Assembly: GCA_020860715.1 (NCBI GenBank)
Contig: JAJBTU010000037.1
Span: 33,822 to 97,821 of the forward strand
Source: Clostridiales bacterium
GTDB taxonomy: Bacteria; Bacillota; Clostridia; Lachnospirales; Lachnospiraceae
Direction of reading: 5' to 3'
Length of the DNA stretch: 64,000 bases
Shown here one piece after another: positions 50,059-59,795 of this stretch. Position numbers and translations under genes: made by a program. Position 1 is the first letter of the stretch. Each line of letters opens with the position of its first letter. The notes under the pieces were generated by a model. The model saw only the letters and a program-made list of their open reading frames with translations, had not been told where the DNA came from and searched no databases.

Positions 50059-52029
50059 ATGCGGAATAATAAGATTATCATAGATAAGTATGAAAAATTT
50101 TTGTGCTCCATTCTCAATGGTGATGATAAGGCTGAGGTGCAAGACTGGGATGTTTGCTTTCTTATTACCAGACGGGGCTATTGGTCGTATCGGATGTTCC
50201 AGGAAAAAGGAAGCATTCAGCTTAAGGATGGGCGTAAAGTATACAGCGATCGATTCCTCAGCAGGTGCTTGGACTTTTCCTGGCTGAAGGGGAAGAAAGT
50301 TCTGGTCATTGACGACAGTCTGAACGAGGGAACCAGACTGTTCTATTTTTATGTATACTTAAAGAACCGCATGGAAGGAACCGGAACAGTTATCCCAGTA
50401 GTTTACAATCTGAATGCGGATTATGTCGGACAGGGTAGTACAAATAAACGTTTTGGACTGTATAAGACTATTTTCAGGGACAGGACACTTTCTGATGATA
50501 CTCTTATGCCTGGCTTCCAGACTGAACAGGAAGCTTTTAACCAGGATCTGGTGTATGGTATCCGTGTTGGGGCGAACAGAATCAATAGCTTTTCGATTGC
50601 CTTGACAAATATGTTTCAGGAAAATCTTTGCCCGCTGGTTATGAATCTTCCGATGCTTCGGTTCACCGCAGACAGCCAGGATTTGTCACAGAGGTTTATT
50701 TCCATTACCTGGGAACAGTTTGAGAAATTGAAAAAAGGCTGCGGCAAATGGAAGTACACTGAGATCCACTATAACGAAAAGGACATAAAGGTACATTTTG
50801 GCTTTTTCCAAATGAGGGATGAGTGGCTGCTTCAAAAAACTGAGAATTATATCAGTGATCTGGTTGTAAAATGCAAATATAATATCATGAAGGACGGCAG
50901 TGTACATGTCGTTTTTGTTCCTTTTGCCATCGTGAAGTCCATGACGATGCTGGATGTGTTCCGATATTTCTGCTCCTTATTTGCGGGGACATCCTATTTT
51001 TGTGAGACAGAGAAGGAAGTATTAAAGATTTACCAGGAGCTGTGCCCGGATGGACCCTCTTATGAATCTATGGATCAGATGCCAGATGAAATCGCGCTTA
51101 AGGTTATGAAGTATGAGACGGTTCTCTGCCTGAAACTATATCGTTCTGTTATTTTTGAAATCAGCGATTTTATCAATATGCATTTTAAGAATTTTGTTAA
51201 GTCACAGATCGGTATCAGTCTGGAAGAGGACTGGCAGATTATGGAAGAAAATTTTGAGGAGTCTTTTATTGAGTCGGTTCGGGCAAGGCATCTTGATTCC
51301 TCTGTAAATGAAATGCGGAATGATGATACGACTCCGGAATGGGCACGAATGGGAGAGCAGATTATGCTGGTCATCCCGCAGTGGCTGGATGACGAAAACC
51401 CGGATGACAGGAGATATGGGACAAAGCCAGAAGTATCTGAGCAGGGTGTATATCTGTGTTTTCATGATTTGGTTCAGGAGCATAAGCAGAATACTGAAAA
51501 CTCCAATATTTCTTTCGAGGAGGTGGAAAACAGACTCTCTGTAACTTTTGCGTTTGTGTCGGAGACACAGAAGCGCACCTATACTTCCGGCATTTTGTTA
51601 ATGATGCTGGAGGAAAGCTGTGTCGGCAATGATATTCAGGTTTCTTTGGAGTATGAGACTGTCATCCGTGAAGTTCGCCCCGGAGAAAACAGCGACCTGT
51701 ATCTGGGCGAGAATATGGTATATTTTTATTCTTATATGTATGCTCTCAGTATGAAATATCAGGACGAAGAGCTGGAAGAAAAGGCAAGGAGTTATCTGGA
51801 CAGGATGCAGTACTATTTTGGCGAAAAAAATTATTTTGGGCTTTTGATGTCGGAAGATGAGTTTTTCTTTTATAAACGGTATTTTTCTCGCTTTATAGGT
51901 ACAGGAAACCTTAGAAAGCACATAGAGAACAAGCAGCTGTTGCTGGATGATTATTTCAACTCGCCGAGAGGCCAGGGCGACAGATATATAGGGGAGGCAT
52001 TCAATAATATTCGCCAGTGGTCCATGTAG
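50059..52029 (+). CDS. large protein with N-terminal phosphoribosyltransferase-like domain
   Basis: FLITRRGYWSYRMF...LKGKKVLVIDDSLNEGTRLFYFYVYLK resembles the PRPP-binding loop of PRTases; remainder unassigned. Confidence 0.65.
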   Translation: MRNNKIIIDKYEKFLCSILNGDDKAEVQDWDVCFLITRRGYWSYRMFQEKGSIQLKDGRKVYSDRFLSRCLDFSWLKGKKVLVIDDSLNEGTRLFYFYVYLKNRMEGTGTVIPVVYNLNADYVGQGSTNKRFGLYKTIFRDRTLSDDTLMPGFQTEQEAFNQDLVYGIRVGANRINSFSIALTNMFQENLCPLVMNLPMLRFTADSQDLSQRFISITWEQFEKLKKGCGKWKYTEIHYNEKDIKVHFGFFQMRDEWLLQKTENYISDLVVKCKYNIMKDGSVHVVFVPFAIVKSMTMLDVFRYFCSLFAGTSYFCETEKEVLKIYQELCPDGPSYESMDQMPDEIALKVMKYETVLCLKLYRSVIFEISDFINMHFKNFVKSQIGISLEEDWQIMEENFEESFIESVRARHLDSSVNEMRNDDTTPEWARMGEQIMLVIPQWLDDENPDDRRYGTKPEVSEQGVYLCFHDLVQEHKQNTENSNISFEEVENRLSVTFAFVSETQKRTYTSGILLMMLEESCVGNDIQVSLEYETVIREVRPGENSDLYLGENMVYFYSYMYALSMKYQDEELEEKARSYLDRMQYYFGEKNYFGLLMSEDEFFFYKRYFSRFIGTGNLRKHIENKQLLLDDYFNSPRGQGDRYIGEAFNNIRQWSM

Positions 52030-52067
52030 AGGATGGATCGCGGGGTATGGGCAAGTGAGGAAAAGAG

Positions 52068-52711
52068 ATGTCAGATTCAAATAATAAGTTTATTTTGGAT
52101 TATGTGTGGTGCGCGGATGAACACACAAGACCAGGGATGAGTCGTGAAGAACGATGGCGCTTTTTGCGGAATATACCGTTACGAGAATTTCTGGTCTGTG
52201 TATATCTGGCGAGAAAAGCGGAGAATAAAGATGGCGAACTATCGCTGAGCGAATTGCAAGGTTGCCTGCTGGAAGATCATATAATTGAAGAATCGGATAC
52301 TACCGTTCAAATAGCTGGATACGACCCCGCGGATGAGGTCGCATCCAGTTTTTATATGCGTTTGTTTGAGACGTGGCAGAATCATCTTTGCGGATTTTCG
52401 GAAGCAGAAAAACGGGATTTATTTGCTGTTGCTGCGGTTCTTCCCTTTTATAGTTATCATTATTATGACACTTGGGATTTATCGGATGAGTGGAAAGTTT
52501 TTTTGAGACTTATTTGGAACAGATAAAAAAACAGGGGGTTCCGGGTCGCAAAAATCTGTTAGCACACAGTGCTGAAACAAACAGATTGCTTGAAAAATGG
52601 CAGGTGTACAGGAAACGATGCGGTCTGGATATGATTGAAAGCTTTGACATTAAAGGCGATATCCAGTTTGGATATGAACTGATCATGGAGGGAGGCGATT
52701 CAAATGACTGA
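52068..52711 (+). CDS. uncharacterised ~214 aa protein, interrupted by a T7 homopolymer frameshift
   Basis: 52068-52526 ends ...DEWKVFLRLIWNR*; adding one T to GTTTTTTTG joins it to ...KVFFETYLEQIKKQGVPGRKNLLAHSAETNRLLEKW...GGDSND* at 52711. Confidence 0.6.
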
Positions 52712-55700
52712 AAGATGTGGCAATCAGGACCAGAAAACATATGAGATGGAAGAATCTTTCTGGAGAATGGATCCTTGCGGGACACAGGCAGATACATATA
52801 TCGAGTGGCGGTTTGAATTCCTCTGCAGAAATTCGGAAACCGGGATGCATATTCTGGACGAGTGGCATGCGAGAAAAGGAGAGTACGTGGCGAGAATCGG
52901 CACGATCGTCTATGATTTTCAGCATTTCAGCCGACATGATGCATCACATTCCATCAATATTCTGGAAGCAATCGAGATGCTGCTTGGCCGGGAACGCATC
53001 AATAAGCTCTCGCGGGGAGATCTCTGGCTTTTGCTCGAATGTGCATATTTTCATGATATCGGGATGTCCATGACCCATGAGGAGATAGTCGACCTGTGGG
53101 AAAATGACAGGGATTTCCAGAAGTATGTCCGGGAAAGACTGACCGGGTATGACAACGATGAAAAATATGCGGCAAATCTCTATTACCAGATAGAGAATCT
53201 GATTCACGATAAGCAGCAGATGGAAACGCTCCAGAAAGAGGACGAGATTGATCTCAAAAAGATTCCGGCATGGATGGTGCAGGCGCAGAATGCGCTGTTG
53301 CTTCTGACGACAGGATATAAGAGAAGAAATCACGCCGAGGAAGCTCTCAGACATTTTGATGCAAACAGAGAGTCCTATATTCCGGCTCGCCTGTACCGGG
53401 TAGTCGCTGAAGTATCCCGTATGCATGGGGAAAATCATTATGAGAATATCATGACAGAGTTGAAGTATTGCACTAAAGGAGTAGGCAGTATGGCGCTTCA
53501 TCCGCAGTTTGCGGCCGCAATGCTGCGTATCGGTGATCTTCTGGATATGGATAATAACAGGTTCGATCCCTATACGATGGAACATTTTGGAAGATTCCCC
53601 GCACTTAGCACGTTGCATTACAAGAAGCATCATGCGCTTACGCATCTTGCAATCCGGCCGGAAAAGATAGAGGCAGAGGCGATTTCGGATGAATACGATG
53701 TATGCCGAGTCACCAATGACTGGTTTCGTATGCTGAAAAGCGAGGTTGATCATCTGATCTGTTACTGGAATGTGATGGCGCCGGAGAGTCTGAAAGGCTG
53801 TCTTCTGGAGCCCGGTTCATATGAGGTATATTATAAGGACAGAAAGACTCCCTTTTCCGAACATCCGGAGATGGACTTCAAGGTAAACAAAGATCAGTTC
53901 ATCAAGCTTGTCGTGGGGAGCAATATTTATGACGGCGATTTTGAATTTTACCGGGAATATCTGCAGAATGCTCTGGACGCGAGCAAAATGAAATTATGGC
54001 TGGAGCTGAAACAGGGGACATATGCCCAGAAGGTGAATGAGGAAATCGGGGATATTCGGGAACTGTCGCCGATGGATATAGACAGAAGCGTTTTTGAACG
54101 GTATGAAATTGAGGTGTCAGTTGATCTGGATCTGTCATCGCAGCTGGTAGAGTTAGCTATTACCGACCATGGAATAGGAATGGACAGGGAATGCGTAGAA
54201 GCGATCGCTACAATTGGCAGCGGATGGAAAAAGAGGAAAAAATATGCAGTAGAACTCTCTGATATGCCGGACTGGCTACGTCCTACCGGAGGCTTTGGGA
54301 TTGGGATTCAGTCCGCGTTTATGGTTACAGATGAGGTAACGATAACGACCAGAGGCGAAGATGAGAAAACAGGAAGGAAGCTCACGATCCGCAACGCCGG
54401 CCAGAATGAGCGGGGAATCATGGAAGAAACCTGTCCTCTGCGGTGGACAGGCTCTGTCATATCAATGAAGATTCCTCTTTCCTGCTTCCAGAACTGGAAT
54501 TATATGAGGACGGAGCCCTCGAAATCAGATATCGTTTATTCAATCATGCCATTTTCGAAAACAACAGGTAGTTCCCAGCAGCCGGATTTTTTTGACAGGG
54601 AGGCGACTTTGAACTATGTGATGAGCCTCCTGGAAATGCTTACAAATAATCTGCTGGTCGATTCTCCCATACCGGTAAGAATTACGAATCCGAGCCGGAC
54701 ATCGATTTCCTGCTGTGAAGTATATCTGCCGAAGGCCTCTTACTGGGAGGAGGAACAGTATTACAAAGGGACAGAGGAAACATATCGCACAGGTGTACTG
54801 GAATACAATGGAGACAAATACCAGTATGTCTATGATAACCCGGATAAAGACAGCTACATTTATATCTGGATGAGAGAACGGAATATTCTGGCAGCGTTCA
54901 GGCTTTCTGACAAAAAAGAAATTCCTGCAAGGATAAAACTGGGATTTAAAAATGTGGTTGTAAAAAAGGCCGTTGAATCAAGAAAAATCCCGGCTCCATA
55001 TGAATCTTTGGAGGGATGCATAGACTTTCTGGGCGGAAAAGCGGAAGCGACAGTACAGATCAATAGAAATGATTTTGTTGAGGGCTTTGAATTTCAGCAG
55101 GTATATGAAGAACTGCTTTATGTATTCATATACGCACTGCGCGATCGCTATCATGCATTCCTTAATGAAATGATTGAAGATTCTATTAATCTGGAGAAAA
55201 ATTATGTGTACACGATGATAGGAAAGTTGATGCTTGATACCGATCAGTGGGTAGAAGAAATAACCGGGCAGATGAATGCGTTCAAAGGGGAGTATACGGA
55301 ACCAGAAGGAATTCCGGCTTTGAAAATGCAAAAGCACACGGTTGAAGGTAAAAGCTTTCTTGCAAAAATAGATATTGAGGAACCTATGTATGCGATGGTT
55401 CCGGATAATTATACTTTATATGAGAAGTCATTTCCTATTGAATCGCTTATGCCCAGGAAAGAGCATACTAAAGCGGTTCTTCGCGAGTTCGGTGAGGCGG
55501 AGTTCATTATTACAGATGGACAGATCTATGAGCTGTTAGTTTTATCTGCAAAATATGAAAGGAGGGGATATCGACTGCTAAACAAGAACTATGTCCTTGT
55601 CCGGTTTACGAGAGCTCAGGAAAAATCTGTTGTTACAGTGGATGAAGAACAATTTTATACAAAAATTTATGAAGATGCTCAAAACCGGGGAAGGGTGTTT

Positions 55701-56027
55701 CGTGAAAATCCCGGTATCCATGAGAAACTGCTTGTTGAACGACTCCCCTATGGAATAAGGGAAAGAAGCGAGGCAGAGAAAACGTATTTGATTTCACCGC
55801 TGACCAACAGTTGCAGAGAGGAGATAGAAAAGCTTCTAAGCTACGGCACTAAAATTACGTGGGAGAGATTTTTCCACATTATTACTGAAAAAGATGATTA
55901 TAAAGCTCTGTTGAAGTGGGTTACGGAAAGGCAGATCAACAATCCAAAACTTGAGACTTCCGATATTGAAAAGGAGTATGACCAGTTTCTTCAGAAAATC
56001 TATCAGTATAACTTCCCACCATTATGA
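52704..56027 (+). CDS. HD-domain / Hsp90-like (GHKL) ATPase fusion protein, 1107 aa
   Basis: HDASHSINILEA...CAYFHDIGMSMTHEEI (HD); EYLQNALDASKMKLW, ITDHGIGMD, GGFGIGIQSAFMV (GHKL N, G1, G2 boxes); 8-nt overlap with the upstream gene. Confidence 0.85.
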   Translation: MTERCGNQDQKTYEMEESFWRMDPCGTQADTYIEWRFEFLCRNSETGMHILDEWHARKGEYVARIGTIVYDFQHFSRHDASHSINILEAIEMLLGRERINKLSRGDLWLLLECAYFHDIGMSMTHEEIVDLWENDRDFQKYVRERLTGYDNDEKYAANLYYQIENLIHDKQQMETLQKEDEIDLKKIPAWMVQAQNALLLLTTGYKRRNHAEEALRHFDANRESYIPARLYRVVAEVSRMHGENHYENIMTELKYCTKGVGSMALHPQFAAAMLRIGDLLDMDNNRFDPYTMEHFGRFPALSTLHYKKHHALTHLAIRPEKIEAEAISDEYDVCRVTNDWFRMLKSEVDHLICYWNVMAPESLKGCLLEPGSYEVYYKDRKTPFSEHPEMDFKVNKDQFIKLVVGSNIYDGDFEFYREYLQNALDASKMKLWLELKQGTYAQKVNEEIGDIRELSPMDIDRSVFERYEIEVSVDLDLSSQLVELAITDHGIGMDRECVEAIATIGSGWKKRKKYAVELSDMPDWLRPTGGFGIGIQSAFMVTDEVTITTRGEDEKTGRKLTIRNAGQNERGIMEETCPLRWTGSVISMKIPLSCFQNWNYMRTEPSKSDIVYSIMPFSKTTGSSQQPDFFDREATLNYVMSLLEMLTNNLLVDSPIPVRITNPSRTSISCCEVYLPKASYWEEEQYYKGTEETYRTGVLEYNGDKYQYVYDNPDKDSYIYIWMRERNILAAFRLSDKKEIPARIKLGFKNVVVKKAVESRKIPAPYESLEGCIDFLGGKAEATVQINRNDFVEGFEFQQVYEELLYVFIYALRDRYHAFLNEMIEDSINLEKNYVYTMIGKLMLDTDQWVEEITGQMNAFKGEYTEPEGIPALKMQKHTVEGKSFLAKIDIEEPMYAMVPDNYTLYEKSFPIESLMPRKEHTKAVLREFGEAEFIITDGQIYELLVLSAKYERRGYRLLNKNYVLVRFTRAQEKSVVTVDEEQFYTKIYEDAQNRGRVFRENPGIHEKLLVERLPYGIRERSEAEKTYLISPLTNSCREEIEKLLSYGTKITWERFFHIITEKDDYKALLKWVTERQINNPKLETSDIEKEYDQFLQKIYQYNFPPL

Positions 56028-56115
56028 AGGAGATTTGCGCGGCGGATAGTGTCTGCCGTGCAGAGGTGGAGTGGAAGAATAAAAAAGTGGTTTTGAAATA
56101 CGGAAAATGTATACA

Positions 56116-56145
56116 AAATAAGAGCCAAAAGAGGCTCTTATTTTT
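56116..56145 (+). terminator. Rho-independent terminator after the three-gene operon
   Basis: AATAAGAGCC-aaaaga-GGCTCTTATTTTTG. Confidence 0.85.
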
Positions 56146-56259
56146 GTGCTGCAGCGAGATGAAATAATAGTAATGGGAACGGTTTAAGGAAAAGAAATAC
56201 GAAATTTATAATTAAAACTGCCCCATATTTTATAAATCGCGGAATCGGGAGATAGCGTT

Positions 56260-56463
56260 ATGATCGTTGGATTGGATTTTTTAAGCAGTATCAATGAAAG
56301 GATAATTTGTATCAACGATGGAAATAGAAAAGAATTTGCCAGTGGCCAGGAAATGAAAGAATACTATGCAAGGGCTGTTGGCCAATATGCACTTCAGCGC
56401 ATCCAGATAGAGGATGGAATGATCGTAATATCTTTAGGAAATAAAAGCGAAAAGGCGATGTGA
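56260..56463 (+). CDS. small hypothetical protein
   Basis: 67 aa ORF directly upstream of the PglD-like gene. Confidence 0.35.
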   Translation: MIVGLDFLSSINERIICINDGNRKEFASGQEMKEYYARAVGQYALQRIQIEDGMIVISLGNKSEKAM

Positions 56464-56491
56464 GAAAAATCGCATCAAGGAGAAATAGAAG

Positions 56492-57049
56492 ATGAATTTA
56501 CTAATACTTGGAGCCGGAGGCCATGGCCGTGTTGCTCTGGAAGTGGCTGAAGCAACAGGCCAATATGACAATATAGCATTTTTGGATGATAACAAGGATC
56601 GGTCAAATATTATTGGCAAGTTGTCGAATTACGATAAATTCACAGGTCAGTTCGATTACGCCTTTGTTGCGATTGGAAAACCGGAGGTAAGAAAGAAGTA
56701 TCAGGAACTACTTACACATAAGTACAAGATTGCAACTCTGATTGATCCTTCAGCACACATCAGTCCAAGCAGCTCTGTCGGCATAGGAACCTTGGTGATG
56801 ATAGGAGCTGTAATCCAGGCAAATTGCAGGATAGGTGCCGGCTGCATTATTTCAGCAGGCGCAATTGTGGACCATGATTCAGTGCTGAATGACTATTGTC
56901 ATATCAATGCGGGGGCGATTGTTCCGTCCATGTCCACAGTGGTATCTATGACAAAATTGGATTATGGGGCGTTATATCATGGAACACCTGATGACGAGTG
57001 GATTGAGGAGTATAAGCGACAATTTGGGACAGAGCCGAGTTTCTTTTGA
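56492..57049 (+). CDS. PglD/NeuD-like sugar O/N-acetyltransferase (left-handed beta helix)
   Basis: MNLLILGAGGHGRVALEVAEATGQYDNIAFLDDN...hexapeptide repeats. Confidence 0.88.
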   Translation: MNLLILGAGGHGRVALEVAEATGQYDNIAFLDDNKDRSNIIGKLSNYDKFTGQFDYAFVAIGKPEVRKKYQELLTHKYKIATLIDPSAHISPSSSVGIGTLVMIGAVIQANCRIGAGCIISAGAIVDHDSVLNDYCHINAGAIVPSMSTVVSMTKLDYGALYHGTPDDEWIEEYKRQFGTEPSFF

Positions 57050-57078
57050 AATTAATGGGAAGGGTTTAGGGGAGCAGG

Positions 57079-58752
57079 ATGGAATTTTCCGATGCAATTT
57101 TGAATAAAGAGAATGCAGAAGGTGTCTTGAAAAACGAGCCTTTTGTAGATAAAGAGAATACTGCAACAAGCAGCAAGAAGGGGAACGTTAACCACAGGCT
57201 TACAAATGAACAGCAGAAATACCTTCCATTGAAACGAGCGATTGATGTTGTGCTTTCAGGTGGAGCAATTGTGGTTTTGTCTCCTGTACTCGCAGCTATC
57301 TCTGTGGCTATTAAGTTGGATTCGCCTGGACCAGTGTTGTTCAAACAGAAACGTGTGGGCAAAAATAAAGAGCTTTTCGAAATCTGGAAATTCCGCTCTA
57401 TGCGTACAGATACACCGAAGGATATGCCGACTCATATGCTTAGCGATCCAGAGGCCTTCATCACAAAAACTGGTCGTTTCCTGCGCAAGACATCCCTTGA
57501 TGAACTACCACAGATATTCAATATTTTTCGAGGACAGATGAGCATTATTGGCCCGCGTCCTGCGCTTTGGAATCAGGATGATCTGGTGGAAGAACGCGAT
57601 AAGTACGGAGCGAACGACGTAACTCCAGGTCTTACAGGCTGGGCGCAGATTAATGGACGGGATGAACTTGAGATTCCGGTCAAAGCTAAATTTGATGGTG
57701 AGTATGTCGAGAAGATGGGCTTGTGGATGGACATAAAGTGTTTCTTAGGAACGATCGGGTCTGTATTGAACCATGATGGTGTTGTTGAAGGAGGCACCGG
57801 AGAAATGCACAAGGAAGGAGAAAAGACTGGAGATGGGAGTGATGTGCTGGTTAGTCCGGAGAAGATAAATAAAGAGATAAGAACTGGCGCTGCAGTTATA
57901 GGAGCTATCGGTACGACTGGAATTGGTGCACTTATCGCAGTAGGAAAGCATTTTTTAGGGAAGGAGCGTTCCAGAACGGATAAGAGAAGTTTGCATCTTA
58001 AGGCGAAGCTAATCGGCGGAGCAGCTTTTATCAGTACTGCGGCTACCGTTTATACAAACATAAAGAGAAGAAGCATTCTACATGATAATCATCTAAAACC
58101 TGAAAACAAACAGGAAGAGATGGAGGCGCCGGATAAAATAAAAGAGGATTCATTTGTTCAGAAAAGAATTCTGATCACCGGGGCAAATTCTTACATAGGA
58201 AATTCGGTGGAGAATTGGCTGAATCAGACACATGGCAAATACATTGTGGATACTCTCGATATGATAGGCGATGCCTGGAAAGACTATGACTTCTCATCTT
58301 ATGATGTTGTTTATCATGTAGCAGGAATCGCTCATGCAGATGTTGGAAATGTGTCTGAGGAGCAGAAAAAACTGTACTATACTGTGAACACCGATCTTGC
58401 CGTGGAAACCGCAAAGAAATCAAAAGAAGCTGGTGTAAAACAGTTTATTTTCATGTCCTCGATGATCGTCTATTCTGGTTGCAAAGAGAAGCTAATCACG
58501 GCAGCCACAGAGCCAAGACCACTAAATTTTTATGGAGATAGCAAGTGGCAGGCTGATCAGAAAATCAGAGCATTAGCTGATGAGCATTTTAAAGTGGTGG
58601 TTCTGCGTCCACCAATGATTTACGGCAAAGACTGCAAAGGTAATTACCCGGAGCTGGCAAAACTGGCATCAAAGCTGCCGGTATTTCCAATTGTGAAAAA
58701 CAAGCGTTCCATAAAGCCTATCATCTGGCTCAGGATTGCGGAATTGCAGTGA
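57079..58752 (+). CDS. sugar transferase (initiating glycosyltransferase) fused to a C-terminal NAD-dependent epimerase domain, truncated
   Basis: KRAIDVVLSGGAIVVLSPVLAAISVAIKLDSPGPVLFKQKRVGKN...SIIGPRPALW...LTGWAQINGRDEL; then KRILITGANSYIGNSV...Y-x3-K-like YGDSK. Confidence 0.88.
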   Translation: MEFSDAILNKENAEGVLKNEPFVDKENTATSSKKGNVNHRLTNEQQKYLPLKRAIDVVLSGGAIVVLSPVLAAISVAIKLDSPGPVLFKQKRVGKNKELFEIWKFRSMRTDTPKDMPTHMLSDPEAFITKTGRFLRKTSLDELPQIFNIFRGQMSIIGPRPALWNQDDLVEERDKYGANDVTPGLTGWAQINGRDELEIPVKAKFDGEYVEKMGLWMDIKCFLGTIGSVLNHDGVVEGGTGEMHKEGEKTGDGSDVLVSPEKINKEIRTGAAVIGAIGTTGIGALIAVGKHFLGKERSRTDKRSLHLKAKLIGGAAFISTAATVYTNIKRRSILHDNHLKPENKQEEMEAPDKIKEDSFVQKRILITGANSYIGNSVENWLNQTHGKYIVDTLDMIGDAWKDYDFSSYDVVYHVAGIAHADVGNVSEEQKKLYYTVNTDLAVETAKKSKEAGVKQFIFMSSMIVYSGCKEKLITAATEPRPLNFYGDSKWQADQKIRALADEHFKVVVLRPPMIYGKDCKGNYPELAKLASKLPVFPIVKNKRSIKPIIWLRIAELQ

Positions 58753-59239
58753 CTCTTTCAGTTTGGAATTCGGGAAATGCGAAAGCTACAGATGTGTTGG
58801 TTTCGATTGTTTTTCCGGAGGAAATTGCTGTTTATGATATAGAAAACATAAAAGATATGAAAAAACCTGTTGAGCTGAAACGACCTCAGAATTTGGAAAA
58901 GCTTGCATACGAAAGAGAGCTTAAAGCAAAGAAATACATGTCAGAGAACGCCATGGATAATGTTTTTGCACAGCTTAATAAGTATAGGCAGGCAGCGTAT
59001 GGTAGCGAGAACGCTTATAACTGGGCTTCTATTCCGCCACTAACGCAAATAGATGGTCAGCCCTTTGATGAAGCGCTTACGATTGCTGGTAATGTTGTGA
59101 AAGTTGAGTCTGATAATGGTATCTTGCACAGTACTTCTGGCTGCTTCGGGGGGGGATATACATCATTCCAAGACAGAAAGGCGAATTTAAAGCCAAGGTG
59201 ACTTTGATGTGTGCGGAATACGAAGAACCGCAAGAGAGA
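58749..59239 (+). pseudogene. fragment of an uncharacterised protein, joined out of frame to the preceding gene and frameshifted at a G8 tract (~59148-59155)
   Basis: IAVTLSVWNSGNAKATDVLVSIVFPEEI... ; after G8, GGYIIPRQKGEFKAKVTLMCAEYEEPQERELIFVCE* continues in another frame. Confidence 0.55.
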
Positions 59240-59795
59240 GAATTGATTTTTGTCTGTGAATAAATAAGCAGAACAGATAATTGATGTGAGTTATGCTGGT
59301 ATTGGGTATATCTGTAGCGATTGGCAAAGAGGAAGAGCCTTTTGTTATTTACACTCCTGATAATGAAACAAGTAGAAAACACCTTGCAATAGGCTGGAAA
59401 CTTGTTATGGATGAAGATACTAAGTTTCGACTGGGCCCATATGAGCTGGTTCAAAAGAAGGGAAAAGCGAAAAGCGGTTCCTTTCTTTCTATAGAAGAAA
59501 TAGTGAATTACAATATTCCTTTAGAATCATGGAGTAAAACTATTTTGTTAAAATCGAAATATCTATAGGGAGTCAAGGAAATGAGAAGTTTAAAGGGATG
59601 AAAAATATGGGCTTGCACATAGACTGTTGCAAATGTATAATGTGAATTGTAAGCAGTCCGTGACCGTAACACTTACGTATGCGGATTGAAAAAGCAGCGG
59701 CAGCGGAACATTTACGTGCGTGGAAGGGATAAGTCAACGACGGAAGTGTTGAATTCTGGAGTGTTTTTTGATATCGCAGAGAGGAGAAACTGTTC

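Noticed and set aside
52944-53753. 269-aa minus-strand ORF inside the HD-Hsp90 gene
   Set aside because: Antisense to a gene with convincing HD and GHKL motifs; no RBS or domain
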